Shown: positions 33,679 to 43,246, counted from the stretch's first letter. The stretch: 64,000 bases of DNA from Paenibacillus gallinarum (GCF_014836635.1 NZ_JACSQL010000006.1:1-64000); one strand, 5' to 3'. Program-made: numbers and translations. Notes: generated by a model from the sequence alone, not told the origin.

Positions 33679-34893
33679 ATGTCTTTAATGTTAAGGAATA
33701 GAGGAGCTATCCTGCTTCTAATGATAAACATCTTCTTAATATTTACGGGAATTGGACTCGTTGTTCCAATTATGCCGACTTATATGGACTTACTGCAAAT
33801 CAGCGGAAGTATCGTTGGACTTCTGGTAGCAGCATTTTCATTTACACAACTTATATTCTCACCGCTTGCGGGAAGATTATCAGACAACTGGGGACGCAAA
33901 AAAATAATTATCATCGGTATGCTTATATTCGCGGTATCGGAGCTAATCTTTGGTCTTAGCAGTACTGCATTTTTCCTATTTGCTGCACGTATGCTCGGGG
34001 GAATTGGGGCAGCACTCATTATGCCAGCAGTTATGGCTTATACGGCAGATGTTACATCAGGAGAAGAACGCGGCAAGGGAATGGGATTAATCAACGCTGC
34101 GATTACCACAGGTTTCATTATTGGACCTGGAATCGGTGGATTCATTGCTGAATATGGAATCAGGGTCCCATTTTATGCAGCAGCTGTAGCAGGAACCATT
34201 GCAGCAATTGTCACCCTGATCGTGTTGCCAGAATCAAAACCTCAAGTTGATGGTGATCAGGTGAAAGAGGTCGTGAAGCTTCCAAAACAAAATCTGCTCA
34301 CTCAGCTCGCTAATTCTTACCGTGAACCCTATTTCCTAGCACTTGTTATTGTGCTTGTCGCATCCTTTGGGCTTGCCAATTATGAGACTGTATTCGGTCT
34401 ATTCGTAGATCAGAAATTTGGCTTCACTGCAAAAGATATCGCGGTTATTATCACCTTTGGTTCGATCGCTGGTGCTATCGTTCAGGTGACCGTATTTGGA
34501 TGGATTTTGAACAAATTTGGTGAAAAAAATGTCGTCTCATTCTGTCTATTAATGGCAGCACTCTTTATTGTTCTTACCTTATTTGTTCATCAGTATTGGA
34601 TGATTCTGCTCGTTACATTTGTGGTCTTCCTGGCTATTGATATCCTAAGACCGACGATCAGTACTCAGATGTCTAAGATGGCCATGGAACAGCAAGGTTA
34701 TGTGGCAGGTCTTAACTCTGCATTTACAAGTATGGGTAATATTTTAGGACCTATCATTGCCGGAGTTCTGTTTGACGTTAATCTGAACTTCCCTTACGTT
34801 TCTGCCGGAATCGTATTGTTCTTATGCTTCCTTCTTTCACTGAGAGCAAGGAAAGATGAACGGATTCCAGGGCTTAAAGAGTCAGGCGTTTAA
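33679..34893 (+). CDS. MFS multidrug-type efflux transporter
   Basis: The 404-aa protein has twelve hydrophobic helices of the DHA1 type. Motif A is clear (LAGRLSDNWGRKK after TM2), and the antiporter motif C region appears as NAAITTGFIIGPGIGGFIAE in TM5. GGAGG precedes ATG 33679. It is the second gene of the marR operon and is probably a proton-driven efflux pump of the TetA/NorA-like class; the substrate is unknown. Confidence 0.92.
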   Translation: MSLMLRNRGAILLLMINIFLIFTGIGLVVPIMPTYMDLLQISGSIVGLLVAAFSFTQLIFSPLAGRLSDNWGRKKIIIIGMLIFAVSELIFGLSSTAFFLFAARMLGGIGAALIMPAVMAYTADVTSGEERGKGMGLINAAITTGFIIGPGIGGFIAEYGIRVPFYAAAVAGTIAAIVTLIVLPESKPQVDGDQVKEVVKLPKQNLLTQLANSYREPYFLALVIVLVASFGLANYETVFGLFVDQKFGFTAKDIAVIITFGSIAGAIVQVTVFGWILNKFGEKNVVSFCLLMAALFIVLTLFVHQYWMILLVTFVVFLAIDILRPTISTQMSKMAMEQQGYVAGLNSAFTSMGNILGPIIAGVLFDVNLNFPYVSAGIVLFLCFLLSLRARKDERIPGLKESGV

Positions 34894-34961
34894 ACAAAAA
34901 AACGATCATTACAATATAAATATAATCTTAAGATTTAAGCTAAGCTTAAGATAATAAAACG

Positions 34962-34999
34962 AAAAAAGGCACCGCATATATATATGTGGTGTCTTTTTT
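34962..34999 (+). terminator. Terminator of the marR-MFS operon
   Basis: GAAAAAAGGCACCGCATATA folds back on TATGTGGTGTCTTTTTT with G-U pairs and ends in a T-run. Confidence 0.85.
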
Positions 35000-35127
35000 G
35001 TGTTTAAAAAAAGACTGCTATATTTCAGTGTTACGCATTATTTATCAACTGCAGCCCAATCCGCTTACATATGGAAACATAAACTATAGATAAGAATCAA
35101 CCTAGTATTTTTAGGAGGGTTACATTT

Positions 35128-35712
35128 ATGGTAAAGAAGAAAATCCCCAAGCAAGCGCAAGGATTTGTACCGGCACGAGTATTGCAAAATACAGCAAAAG
35201 TGATGTATCCATTTTACAGGGCGATTGCATTCCATAAAAAATATGCGGATGGGTGGAGTAAAGCGGTGATTACAACTGATCTTGATAAAATGGTTCAGTT
35301 ACTCACCAAAGTTTCGCCTAGAGCGAAAGGGCTTTTCCTTGGATCCAATGGCATCGGTTATTTCATTGGTTTTCCTGTTAAAAATCCATATTTAGAATTT
35401 TCTAACGGTACGACGATCACTCCCGGAACTACCCAGTTTACTTATGATTCTAAAATTCATCAGGCCATCTCGCGCGCTGTCCTCCCTTTTTATTATAAAC
35501 TTGCGAGGGATCGTTCATTTGCAGTCAGATTATCGAATGCAGTAAAAAGTGGAAATGAGCAAGTTGTTCGATGTTTAATTCGTTCTTTTGTACACACACC
35601 GGCACTCATTTCTGTGAAAATGGATCTGGATGGGCCTGGAATATCCCTTGATTTTAAATATAAATCTTCAAAATTCATTTACCGAAATCTGTTGTTTATA
35701 GATCAGGCGTAA
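35128..35712 (+). CDS. Hypothetical soluble protein
   Basis: This 194-aa protein is not recognised. It is basic at the N-terminus (MVKKKIPKQAQ) and has no signal peptide or clear membrane helix. Distinct segments include YPFYRAIAFHKKYADGWSKA, GLFLGSNGIGYFIGFPVKNP, and a second YPFYRAI-like PFYYKLARDRSFAVRLSNA, suggesting an internal duplication (YPFYRAIAFHKKYADGWSKAV against LPFYYKLARDRSFAVRLSNAV). AGGAGGG stands before ATG 35128. It is flanked by a pump operon and a kinase-like gene with no obvious link. Confidence 0.7.
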   Translation: MVKKKIPKQAQGFVPARVLQNTAKVMYPFYRAIAFHKKYADGWSKAVITTDLDKMVQLLTKVSPRAKGLFLGSNGIGYFIGFPVKNPYLEFSNGTTITPGTTQFTYDSKIHQAISRAVLPFYYKLARDRSFAVRLSNAVKSGNEQVVRCLIRSFVHTPALISVKMDLDGPGISLDFKYKSSKFIYRNLLFIDQA

Positions 35713-35803
35713 GAAATGAAGAGATAGCAGGGTGAAGTAGCTCTCGAAACGAATATATTAGGTTATGACTTTATCATATTCTTTTGGGAGGTAATACATA
35801 AAG

Positions 35804-36925
35804 ATGATTCCAGTAGAGACTCCGATTCGCATCGATCAGAACAAGATCAATAAGATAACAAACCATATTCTTCAGAATGAACAAGGAAAAATCAAAGAAT
35901 GGACATGTACGCCTATTACGATAGATCAGCTTAATTTCGTTACTGGCGGTGTCTACCGTGTAGCAGGGAAAACGGAAATAGGCAGTGGAATTATGCGGCA
36001 ATGGTCTTTGATTATTAAAATCGTCATTGCCGATTCTACGCGAGATGACCCAAGTCATTATAACTATTGGAAACGTGAAATTTTGGCATATGAATCGGGT
36101 TTACTTGATCAGTTACCCGGTAATTTTATAGCACCAGAGTGTTATGAGATGGAAGAAAAAGCCGATGGCACGGTTTGGTTATGGCTTGAAGATATGACAG
36201 GTGAGATAGCAATTTGGAAGAAAGAGAATTATGCTTACGCAGCTGCCAAATTAGGAGAATTTCATGCCGCATATGTGAATGAGAAATCACTGCCGCAACA
36301 TGCTTGGATCAACCAATATTGGATGCGTTCCTGGATACGGGAATGTAATAAATACCGGAATATGCCCTTAAGGCAAGAAATGAATCAGATGAATCTAAGC
36401 AACGAAGTAATGAACATTATTGGTAAATATGAGCAGTTCGAAAGAAAACGCAATGAATACTTAATTGCTTTGGAAAGTCTTCCGAGAACATTATCACACC
36501 AAGATTTTGATGAGTTTAATGTCTTGTACCCTAATAAGTATCAAGAAGAAGACAAGCTCGCTGTGATTGATTGGCAATTTATCAGTATTTCAGGAGTTGG
36601 AGAAGATCTGGGCCGCTTTCTAGGTCTATCGATGAGCCGAGGTAATGTGCCGATTGACAGGCTCAGTGAATATCGAGATCTAATTTTTACATCATACATA
36701 GATGGACTTAGGAAAAATGGATGGAATGGGAACGAGGAAACGGCTAGACTCGGTTACTTACTTTCTTTTGCTTTCCGATCTATATGGGAAATTCCTCTTA
36801 TGTTAAGACAGCTGCAGCAAGGTAAGGATTCATCAGAGAGCAAGCGTATGATTTGTATTACCAAGCTTCAGATGGATTCGGTAGAACAAGCAGAACGACT
36901 TGGGATTTTAAAAATGGTACAATGA
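35804..36925 (+). CDS. Aminoglycoside phosphotransferase-fold kinase
   Basis: The 373-aa protein has an APH/choline-kinase-like core. The catalytic loop reads TLSHQDFDEFNVL (HxDxxxxN form) and the metal-binding segment LAVIDWQFISISGVGEDLGR. An N-lobe with LNFVTGGVYRV and a lysine in SLIIKIV is present. GGGAGG precedes ATG 35804. Such proteins phosphorylate small molecules, often not antibiotics, and resistance should not be assumed. A terminator follows at 36950. Confidence 0.82.
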   Translation: MIPVETPIRIDQNKINKITNHILQNEQGKIKEWTCTPITIDQLNFVTGGVYRVAGKTEIGSGIMRQWSLIIKIVIADSTRDDPSHYNYWKREILAYESGLLDQLPGNFIAPECYEMEEKADGTVWLWLEDMTGEIAIWKKENYAYAAAKLGEFHAAYVNEKSLPQHAWINQYWMRSWIRECNKYRNMPLRQEMNQMNLSNEVMNIIGKYEQFERKRNEYLIALESLPRTLSHQDFDEFNVLYPNKYQEEDKLAVIDWQFISISGVGEDLGRFLGLSMSRGNVPIDRLSEYRDLIFTSYIDGLRKNGWNGNEETARLGYLLSFAFRSIWEIPLMLRQLQQGKDSSESKRMICITKLQMDSVEQAERLGILKMVQ

Positions 36926-36949
36926 AAACTGAAGAGTGCATTTGTAGGG

Positions 36950-36971
36950 GCCGCGTAGACCGCGGCTTTTT
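36950..36971 (+). terminator. Terminator of the APH-fold gene
   Basis: The GCCGCG/CGCGGC stem with a 5-base loop is followed by five T residues. Confidence 0.85.
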
Positions 36972-37040
36972 ATATGAGTCTGATTATGAGAGAATAAACA
37001 TCAAAATAGGTTAATCATATCGAAGTTAGGATGAATGCTA

Positions 37041-37724
37041 ATGAAGATTTTACTTGTTGAAGACGATAAAACGATAGCTTCTGGACTGGAATATTCATTG
37101 CAGCAAGATCAATATCAGACGGTGCTGTGTTATGATGTCGCATCTGCAGTTCAGGTGTTAGATCATCAGTTATCCGAGCTAACGTTATGTATTTTTGACT
37201 TGTCACTTCCCGACGGCAGTGGATATGAACTGTGCAAGATCGTAAAAGAGCGGAGTGATATCCCTGTCATCTTTTTAACAGCTATTGATGATGAGGTTAA
37301 TGTTGTGATGGGCCTAGATATGGGGGCCGATGATTATATAACAAAACCTTTTCGAATTCGGGAATTACTCTCGCGGATTAAATCCGTCTTACGGCGATAT
37401 CAAAAACAAACGCAAACTCAATCTTATATTGAACTCGATAATGTAAAGATTAATACGCTCGAAGGAAAGGTGTATAAAAATGGAGATGAGGTTCTGCTGA
37501 CCGCACTGGAATATCGTTTATTACTTATATTTACGAATCATATTGGTCAAGTTCTATCTAGAACGCAGCTCTTAGAACGGATATGGGATGTAGCAGGGGA
37601 CTTCGTAAACGATAATACGTTATCAGTATATATTAAAAGGTTGCGAGAAAAGCTAGAAGATAATCCACAAGAACCGAAGCTGATCAAAACCGTGCGCGGT
37701 TTAGGATATAAGGTTGGTGATTAG
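37041..37724 (+). CDS. OmpR-family response regulator
   Basis: This 227-aa protein has a receiver domain (MKILLVEDDKTIASGLEYSL, phospho-acceptor Asp in CIFDLSLPDGSG, conserved K in DDYITKPF) and a winged-helix DNA-binding domain ending LIKTVRGLGYKVGD. ATG 37041 gives the usual family start; ATG 37035, two codons earlier, is possible. It overlaps or abuts the kinase gene. It likely binds the three 11-bp repeats at 38816-38848 ahead of the ABC exporter, as in Bce-type detoxification modules. Confidence 0.93.
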   Translation: MKILLVEDDKTIASGLEYSLQQDQYQTVLCYDVASAVQVLDHQLSELTLCIFDLSLPDGSGYELCKIVKERSDIPVIFLTAIDDEVNVVMGLDMGADDYITKPFRIRELLSRIKSVLRRYQKQTQTQSYIELDNVKINTLEGKVYKNGDEVLLTALEYRLLLIFTNHIGQVLSRTQLLERIWDVAGDFVNDNTLSVYIKRLREKLEDNPQEPKLIKTVRGLGYKVGD

Positions 37725-37725
37725 G

Positions 37726-38727
37726 ATGTTCCGAAATAAAGAAATACGAATGTTACTACTGACCATGTCTTCGTTCAGTCTGATTGCTGTTATCACTGCA
37801 CTAGTGATTTCGAGAGAAACCGCATGGATCATCATGGTTACGGCAGCAGTACTCATCACTTGTAGTATATTATATACTCGGTACCGATACCGAGAGATTG
37901 CAAAGTTATCAAGCTATCTGCGTGAAATTACAAGCGGCAACTATTCACTGGATGTACGTGATAACGAGGAAGGCGAGCTTAGCATTCTTAAGAACGATAT
38001 CTATAAAGTAACCCTCATGTTATCGGAGCAACGGTCTCTTTTACAAGAAGATAAAATAAAACTGACCAATGCGATCTCAGACATATCTCATCAGCTCAAA
38101 ACACCGCTTACCTCCATGACGGTCATGGCCGATTTATTAAGTGATCCAGATCTTGATCGAAGCAAAAGAATAGAGTTCGTACGGAATATCAGTATCCAAC
38201 TTGATCGAATCGGTTGGCTTATTTCTGCATTGTTGAAATTTTCAAAAATAGATGCAGGCACAGTTCAATTTAAGAAGGAACGTATTAAGGTAAGCGAGTT
38301 AATTCAGAAGTCAATTGAGCCTGTACTCGTTCCGATGGATATCAAGGAACAAAGACTCCTTATCAATGGAGAAGACTCCACTTTCTTTCTTGGTGACCTG
38401 AACTGGACGTCGGAAGCGATAATTAATATTTTGAAAAATGGAGTTGAACATACGCCAGCAGGCGGAGAAATCACGATATCATACGCTGAAAACGTACTTT
38501 TCACGGAGATTATAATCTCTGATAACGGAAAAGGAATACCAAAGGATGAAATTCCTCATCTATTTAAGCGGTTCTTTAAAGGAAAACAGGCAAGTGAAGA
38601 CAGCGTAGGAATTGGTCTTGCACTCGCGCAAAGTATTATTACGAGTCAAAATGGAACGATTGATGTAAAAAGCGAGCTTGGAGCGGGAACCGAGTTTCAG
38701 ATTAAATTTTATAAACAAAGGATCTGA
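37726..38727 (+). CDS. Sensor histidine kinase
   Basis: The 333-aa kinase has two N-terminal membrane helices with almost no extracellular loop (MLLLTMSSFSLIAVITALVI, ETAWIIMVTAAVLITCSILY), then a short HAMP-like linker, the H-box DISHQLKTPLTSM and the ATPase boxes NILKNGVEH (N), DNGKGIPKDEI (G1) and GIGLALAQSII (G2). The missing sensor loop marks it as an intramembrane-sensing kinase that may read the state of the nearby transporter. ATG 37726 starts 1 base after the regulator stop. Confidence 0.9.
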   Translation: MFRNKEIRMLLLTMSSFSLIAVITALVISRETAWIIMVTAAVLITCSILYTRYRYREIAKLSSYLREITSGNYSLDVRDNEEGELSILKNDIYKVTLMLSEQRSLLQEDKIKLTNAISDISHQLKTPLTSMTVMADLLSDPDLDRSKRIEFVRNISIQLDRIGWLISALLKFSKIDAGTVQFKKERIKVSELIQKSIEPVLVPMDIKEQRLLINGEDSTFFLGDLNWTSEAIINILKNGVEHTPAGGEITISYAENVLFTEIIISDNGKGIPKDEIPHLFKRFFKGKQASEDSVGIGLALAQSIITSQNGTIDVKSELGAGTEFQIKFYKQRI

Positions 38728-38800
38728 AGCATTATAAAATTCATCTTTATAAAGAGGATAGAACTTGACTCGAATATCGCATTTCTTCTGCTTAGTTATC

Positions 38801-38859
38801 CTTAAGTGACTAAAAAGTCACTTAAGAGTCACCTGAGAGTCATGGAAGGTAGATATACT
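38801..38859 (+). promoter_or_regulatory. Response-regulator operator and promoter of the ABC exporter
   Basis: Three direct repeats with an exact 11-base period occupy 38816-38848: AGTCACTTAAG, AGTCACCTGAG, AGTCATGGAAG. The first also forms a perfect 11-bp inverted repeat with CTTAAGTGACT at 38801-38811. TATACT at 38854-38859 fits as -10, and no good -35 is present, as expected for an activator-dependent promoter. The 11-base spacing matches OmpR/PhoB-type binding to one face of the helix. Confidence 0.75.
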
Positions 38860-38888
38860 GATCTCATGAACAAAGGGGGTCATCAACG

Positions 38889-39572
38889 ATGGAGATTTTA
38901 AAAGTAGAAAATCTAACTAAAATATACGGAAAAGGCGAAACAGCGGTGAAGGCGTTAGATGATGTATCTTTTTCGGTGAAAAGAGGCGAGTTCGTTGCCA
39001 TCATTGGGCCGTCAGGCTCCGGGAAATCAACCATTCTTCATCTGCTGGGGGGTGTAGATCAGCCAACGAGCGGTAAAGTATATGTGGATAATACAGATAT
39101 TTATGCTTTAAACGAAACGCAGCTTGCGATATTTCGGCGTAGACAAATTGGACTAATTTATCAGTTTTATAATCTAATACCGGTATTAACCGTGGAAGAG
39201 AATATTACGCTTCCTCTACTGCTGGATGGACATAAAGTGGATAAGAAGCAGTTTGCGGATACGGTAAAACTGTTAAATTTAGAAGAGCGTCTGGGGCATT
39301 TACCTAACCAGCTGTCAGGAGGACAACAGCAACGCGTGTCCATTGGCAGAGCGCTTATCAGTAATCCTTCCATTATGTTAGCAGACGAACCGACCGGTAA
39401 TCTGGATAGCAAGAACAGCGCTGAAATCGTTGATCTTCTAAAAATGTTTAATAAAACTTATAATCAAACACTCATTGTCATTACTCATGATGAACGAATC
39501 GCTCTGCAAGCAGATCGAATTATTACGATAGAAGATGGAAGGATCGCTAAAGATGAGGTGATCCGTCCGTGA
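38889..39572 (+). CDS. ABC exporter ATPase (LolD/BceA-like)
   Basis: The 227-aa MacB-type ATPase shows Walker A GPSGSGKST, Q-loop LIYQFYNLIPVLTV, signature LSGGQQQR, Walker B IMLADEPTGNLDS and ITHDERIAL. It belongs to the group serving FtsX-like exporters of antimicrobial peptides and lipoproteins. AGGGGGT precedes ATG 38889. It overlaps the permease by 4 bases and lies downstream of a two-component system, so the four genes probably form a peptide-antibiotic sensing and detoxification module. The inducer is unknown. Confidence 0.92.
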   Translation: MEILKVENLTKIYGKGETAVKALDDVSFSVKRGEFVAIIGPSGSGKSTILHLLGGVDQPTSGKVYVDNTDIYALNETQLAIFRRRQIGLIYQFYNLIPVLTVEENITLPLLLDGHKVDKKQFADTVKLLNLEERLGHLPNQLSGGQQQRVSIGRALISNPSIMLADEPTGNLDSKNSAEIVDLLKMFNKTYNQTLIVITHDERIALQADRIITIEDGRIAKDEVIRP

Positions 39573-42175
39573 ATATCGTCAATAAATTAACACTACGACA
39601 TTTAAAATTAAACAAGCGAAGAACATTAGTAACGGTTTTGGGCGTAATTATTTCGGTCGCTATGTTTATTGCGGTAATCACTCTTAGTGTTTCATTTATG
39701 GATCTTATGAAGAGACAAAATATCGCAACAGAAGGGGAATGGCATGTACAGTATCAGGATGTAGATAAAGCACAGTTAAATGTAATCGAAGCAGACGAGA
39801 ATATCCAATCTCTTATCATTTCGAAGGATCTTGGTTATGCTCCTTTACAGGGAAGTCAAAATGATAGCAAACCTTATCTATTTATAAAAGCATATAATGA
39901 GCAGGGGTTTACACAATTTCCTGTTGAGCTGATCGAAGGGCGATTTCCTACATCAAAAAATGAAGTTGTGATCTCTCAAGAAATTGCTTCTAATGCAAAA
40001 GTGAACTATAAGGTTGGTGACACCTTATCGTTACAAGTGGGGGAGCGTATAACTACTAACGGGGATGAAAGTGAAAACTATATTTTAAAACCAGTCGATC
40101 CATTACAAAAAGTTAACGGTAATATAAAGGAGCGTCTTCAAAATCAATCAACTCAAAACTACACTGTGGTAGGGATCATTGAACGTCCTACGTGGGAACC
40201 TGTACAATCACCAGGGTATACCGTCCTTAATTATTTTGATGAAAACCAATTATCTGCTGGAGATAAAGTGACAGCTACCGTGGTTCTTAAGAAGGTAGAT
40301 TATTCTTTATATAAACATGCTGAACAATTAGCAGATCAAGCAGATATAAAAGATGTAGCGTATAACAATGCATTACTGCGATATTATGGAATTACCAAAA
40401 ATGATGGTTTCCGAAATATGCTTCTTTCGTTATCTGTCATCATTATGACTGTCATTGTGATTGGTTCTGTAGCATTAATTTATAATGCGTTTGCGATTTC
40501 GGTTTCAGAACGAGCTAGACATCTAGGAATGCTGGCGAGTGTGGGGGCAACGAAGAGACAAAAACGAAATTCAGTTTACTTTGAAGGACTCGTGATCGGA
40601 ACCATTAGTATTCCGTTAGGCATCATTTTTGGACTTGTTGGTATTGCGATTACGTTTATGTGTATTAATCCGATAATTCAAGGTGTGTTAGGAGTTTCTG
40701 AAAAATTAACTGTAACAGTGACTCCATCTTCTATTCTTATCACTTGTCTTGTTTCAATGCTGACGATCTTTATCTCAACCTATATACCCGCCCTGAAAGC
40801 TTCTAAGATTTCTGCCATTGATGCGATTCGTCAGACCCAAGATGTAAAGCTGACACGCAAAGCAGTGAAAACCTCGAAACTTGTTCGTAGAGTATTTGGA
40901 ATGGAAGCAGAAATTGGTCTGAAGAACTTAAAAAGAAATAAGCGCAGATACCAAGCGACCGTATTTTCTCTTGTGATTAGTATTGTTTTGTTTTTAAGTG
41001 TTACTTCTTTTACAGGGAATCTGAAAAAGGGAGTTGATCTTTCTTCCAGCGGGGTACATTATGATATTTTAGTTCGGATGGAGCTGGATTCTGAAGAAGA
41101 AACAGCTGAGCTGGTTAACTCGATTACCGCTCTTTCGAATGTCACAGATGCTAATTATATTCAATCTTTAGAGGTAAATTCTTTGATTGATAAAGCATTA
41201 ATCGCTGATGAGCTAAAAGAGAATATAAAGAAAGACGATAGTATTCTGAGAGACGGGAAATATCCATATTTCATACAAATTTTTGCCCTCGATGATATAA
41301 ATCTAAAGGCATACGCTGAGAAGACAGAAGCCAATTACGATCAATTAATTGATCCTGATCAACCGGCTGCGATTGTAATTGACAAAAATAGATATGAAGA
41401 TCAAGAAACAAGAAAATTTGTGGAAACAAAGGCGACCTATTTGGATAAAGGCGATCGTATAGATCTATTTTATACCGATTGGGAAACAAGCGAAGAAATA
41501 GATATGAAATCTGTAAAAATTGCTACGTTAACAGACGAGTTACCTTTAGGTATTTCTCCTTCCTATCTGGGTAACCTGGTTATCGTTGTTTCAGAACAGG
41601 TTTTTGAAGAGCTAGTCAGTGAGAACATGGAAAAAGATAGGAGAAATACACTTTACCTAACGAGTTCAGATCCTATAGCGACACAGAATTCTATTGAAGA
41701 AATGAAAGAGAATAATATTTATATTTACAATGTATATCAGAATCGACAGCAAGAAGAACAGATGGTTTTACTCATGTCCGTTTTCACGTATGGTTTTATC
41801 GTGTTAATTACATTAATATCGGTAGCTAATATTTTTAATACGATCTCAACCAGCATATCGCTTCGGAAGCGTGAATTTGCGATGCTGAAATCAATGGGAA
41901 TGACGCCAAAAGGTTTTAGAAAAATGATCAATTATGAAAGTATATTTTACGGGATTAAATCCCTGCTTTATGGAATTCCTATAAGTATCCTGGTGATGTA
42001 CTTCATCTACCGAGCTATGATGAACAGTTTCATGTTCGGATTTTCACTCCCTTGGCTTAGTATACTGTATGTTATCTTAGCTGTGTTTTTGATTGTAAGT
42101 GCAGCTATGCTGTATTCCAGTTTCAAAGTGAAAAAAGAAAATATTATTGATGCACTAAAACAGGAAAATATATAA
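39569..42175 (+). CDS. FtsX-type ABC exporter permease, two-module
   Basis: The 868-aa permease starts (GTG 39569) inside the ATPase stop. It is built from two FtsX modules: TM1 about residues 18-42, a large extracytoplasmic region to about 275, three helices (MLLSLSVIIMTVIVIGSVAL onward), then a second anchor at about 475, another extracytoplasmic region of about 230 residues, and three C-terminal helices. Eight helices are expected. This differs from BceB (ten helices with one large loop of about 200 residues) and resembles the YknZ/MacB duplication type. It exports or removes a peptide or lipid-linked compound. Confidence 0.88.
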   Translation: MNIVNKLTLRHLKLNKRRTLVTVLGVIISVAMFIAVITLSVSFMDLMKRQNIATEGEWHVQYQDVDKAQLNVIEADENIQSLIISKDLGYAPLQGSQNDSKPYLFIKAYNEQGFTQFPVELIEGRFPTSKNEVVISQEIASNAKVNYKVGDTLSLQVGERITTNGDESENYILKPVDPLQKVNGNIKERLQNQSTQNYTVVGIIERPTWEPVQSPGYTVLNYFDENQLSAGDKVTATVVLKKVDYSLYKHAEQLADQADIKDVAYNNALLRYYGITKNDGFRNMLLSLSVIIMTVIVIGSVALIYNAFAISVSERARHLGMLASVGATKRQKRNSVYFEGLVIGTISIPLGIIFGLVGIAITFMCINPIIQGVLGVSEKLTVTVTPSSILITCLVSMLTIFISTYIPALKASKISAIDAIRQTQDVKLTRKAVKTSKLVRRVFGMEAEIGLKNLKRNKRRYQATVFSLVISIVLFLSVTSFTGNLKKGVDLSSSGVHYDILVRMELDSEEETAELVNSITALSNVTDANYIQSLEVNSLIDKALIADELKENIKKDDSILRDGKYPYFIQIFALDDINLKAYAEKTEANYDQLIDPDQPAAIVIDKNRYEDQETRKFVETKATYLDKGDRIDLFYTDWETSEEIDMKSVKIATLTDELPLGISPSYLGNLVIVVSEQVFEELVSENMEKDRRNTLYLTSSDPIATQNSIEEMKENNIYIYNVYQNRQQEEQMVLLMSVFTYGFIVLITLISVANIFNTISTSISLRKREFAMLKSMGMTPKGFRKMINYESIFYGIKSLLYGIPISILVMYFIYRAMMNSFMFGFSLPWLSILYVILAVFLIVSAAMLYSSFKVKKENIIDALKQENI

Positions 42176-42207
42176 TTCAGTTACACTTACTTATGATACT
42201 TGAGCAA

Positions 42208-42267
42208 ATAAAATGAAGCTCTGCTTATTCAAACTTGTTCTAATGAATAGGCAGAGCTTCATTTTTC
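42208..42267. terminator. Bidirectional terminator between exporter and glutaminase
   Basis: Long arms AAATGAAGCTCTGC and GCAGAGCTTCATTT, extended by TTATTC/GAATAG, with A and T runs on both flanks. Confidence 0.9.
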
Positions 42268-42307
42268 TATATTTATGCCACTAATGTAGGTTTGAACCTG
42301 TAATGTG

Positions 42308-43246
42308 TTAGAATATGCTCCATTTCATCTCTTGTGAGATCGTCTCAAGCAATTCTATTCCGGCTTGACTATTCCCTTTGTCATTAAGTGCTGGTCCAAT
42401 AACCCCAATTCCATAGCGTCCTGGCACCAGTGCTAAAACACCTCCTGACACTCCGCTTTTGGCTGGTAACCCAACCTGGATAGCGAATTCACCAGATGCA
42501 TTATACATACCGCAAGTTGTCATGAATGTTTTTGCAATTTGGACAAACCTTGGTGGAATCAGTTTTTTTCCAGTCAGAGGATCTACACCATCGCAAGCAA
42601 GAACCAAAGCCATGCGTGCTAAGTCAGCGCAATTGACGAGAATAGAACAGTGACAAAAGTATATTTTCAGTACTTCTTCGACATCCCCATCAAGGACACC
42701 ATTTCCTTTTAAAAAGTAAGCTATGGAACGATTTAAATGTCCGGATTCAAGTTCCGAGTGAAAAACATCCTCATCGTGTTTTAGGTTATCATTATTGGCA
42801 AGTTCTTTGAAAAATTGAAGAATCCGTTCTGATTTATCTTTTTGACTGTTCCCGTGAATTAAAGAAGAGACCATAATAGCTCCTGCATTAATAAACGGAT
42901 TGAAAGGAATACCCGGTCTAACGAGTTCGAGCTTAAGCATGGAATTAAAGTTATCTCCTGTCGGCTCCATACCAACTTTACTAAATACGATATCTTCTCC
43001 ATTATCCATAAGAGCTAAAATCAGTGTGTACACTTTAGAGATACTTTGCATAGTAAAACACATTTGAAAGCTTCCAGCGGAAGCAAATTCTCCCTTTGTG
43101 TTTAAAAGCGTGATCCCTAAGGCATCATGAGATGCTTTCGCTAATTCAGGTATATAAGAAGCGACTTTTCCAGTAGAAGAGTGGGGCACACTTGACTTGA
43201 CCCATTCAGGAAGTTGCTTTCGTAACTTTTCAATTTCGGTATTCAT
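42308..43246 (-). CDS. glsA: Glutaminase A
   Basis: The 312-aa serine-dependent glutaminase converts glutamine to glutamate and ammonia. The beta-lactamase-like SxxK motif is seen in FTMQSISKVYTL. PFNPFINAGAIMVSSLI, CGMYNASGEFAIQVGLPAKS and SGVSGGVLALVPGRYGIGV are family hallmarks. A much longer open frame to 43522 is rejected, because GGAG sits before ATG 43244-43246 and that matches the family's usual start and length. It diverges from the alpha/beta-hydrolase gene. Glutamate production may support osmotic or acid adaptation. Confidence 0.93.
   Translation of the reverse strand: MNTEIEKLRKQLPEWVKSSVPHSSTGKVASYIPELAKASHDALGITLLNTKGEFASAGSFQMCFTMQSISKVYTLILALMDNGEDIVFSKVGMEPTGDNFNSMLKLELVRPGIPFNPFINAGAIMVSSLIHGNSQKDKSERILQFFKELANNDNLKHDEDVFHSELESGHLNRSIAYFLKGNGVLDGDVEEVLKIYFCHCSILVNCADLARMALVLACDGVDPLTGKKLIPPRFVQIAKTFMTTCGMYNASGEFAIQVGLPAKSGVSGGVLALVPGRYGIGVIGPALNDKGNSQAGIELLETISQEMKWSIF

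Noticed and set aside
35804..36925. Antibiotic resistance by aminoglycoside phosphorylation
   Set aside because: Only the general APH kinase fold is seen; the motifs are shared with many metabolic kinases and there is no mobile context.
36950..36971. GC-rich hairpin considered as part of a riboswitch for the two-component genes
   Set aside because: It is a simple stem with T-run right after the APH-fold gene and has no aptamer-like flanks; an ordinary terminator.
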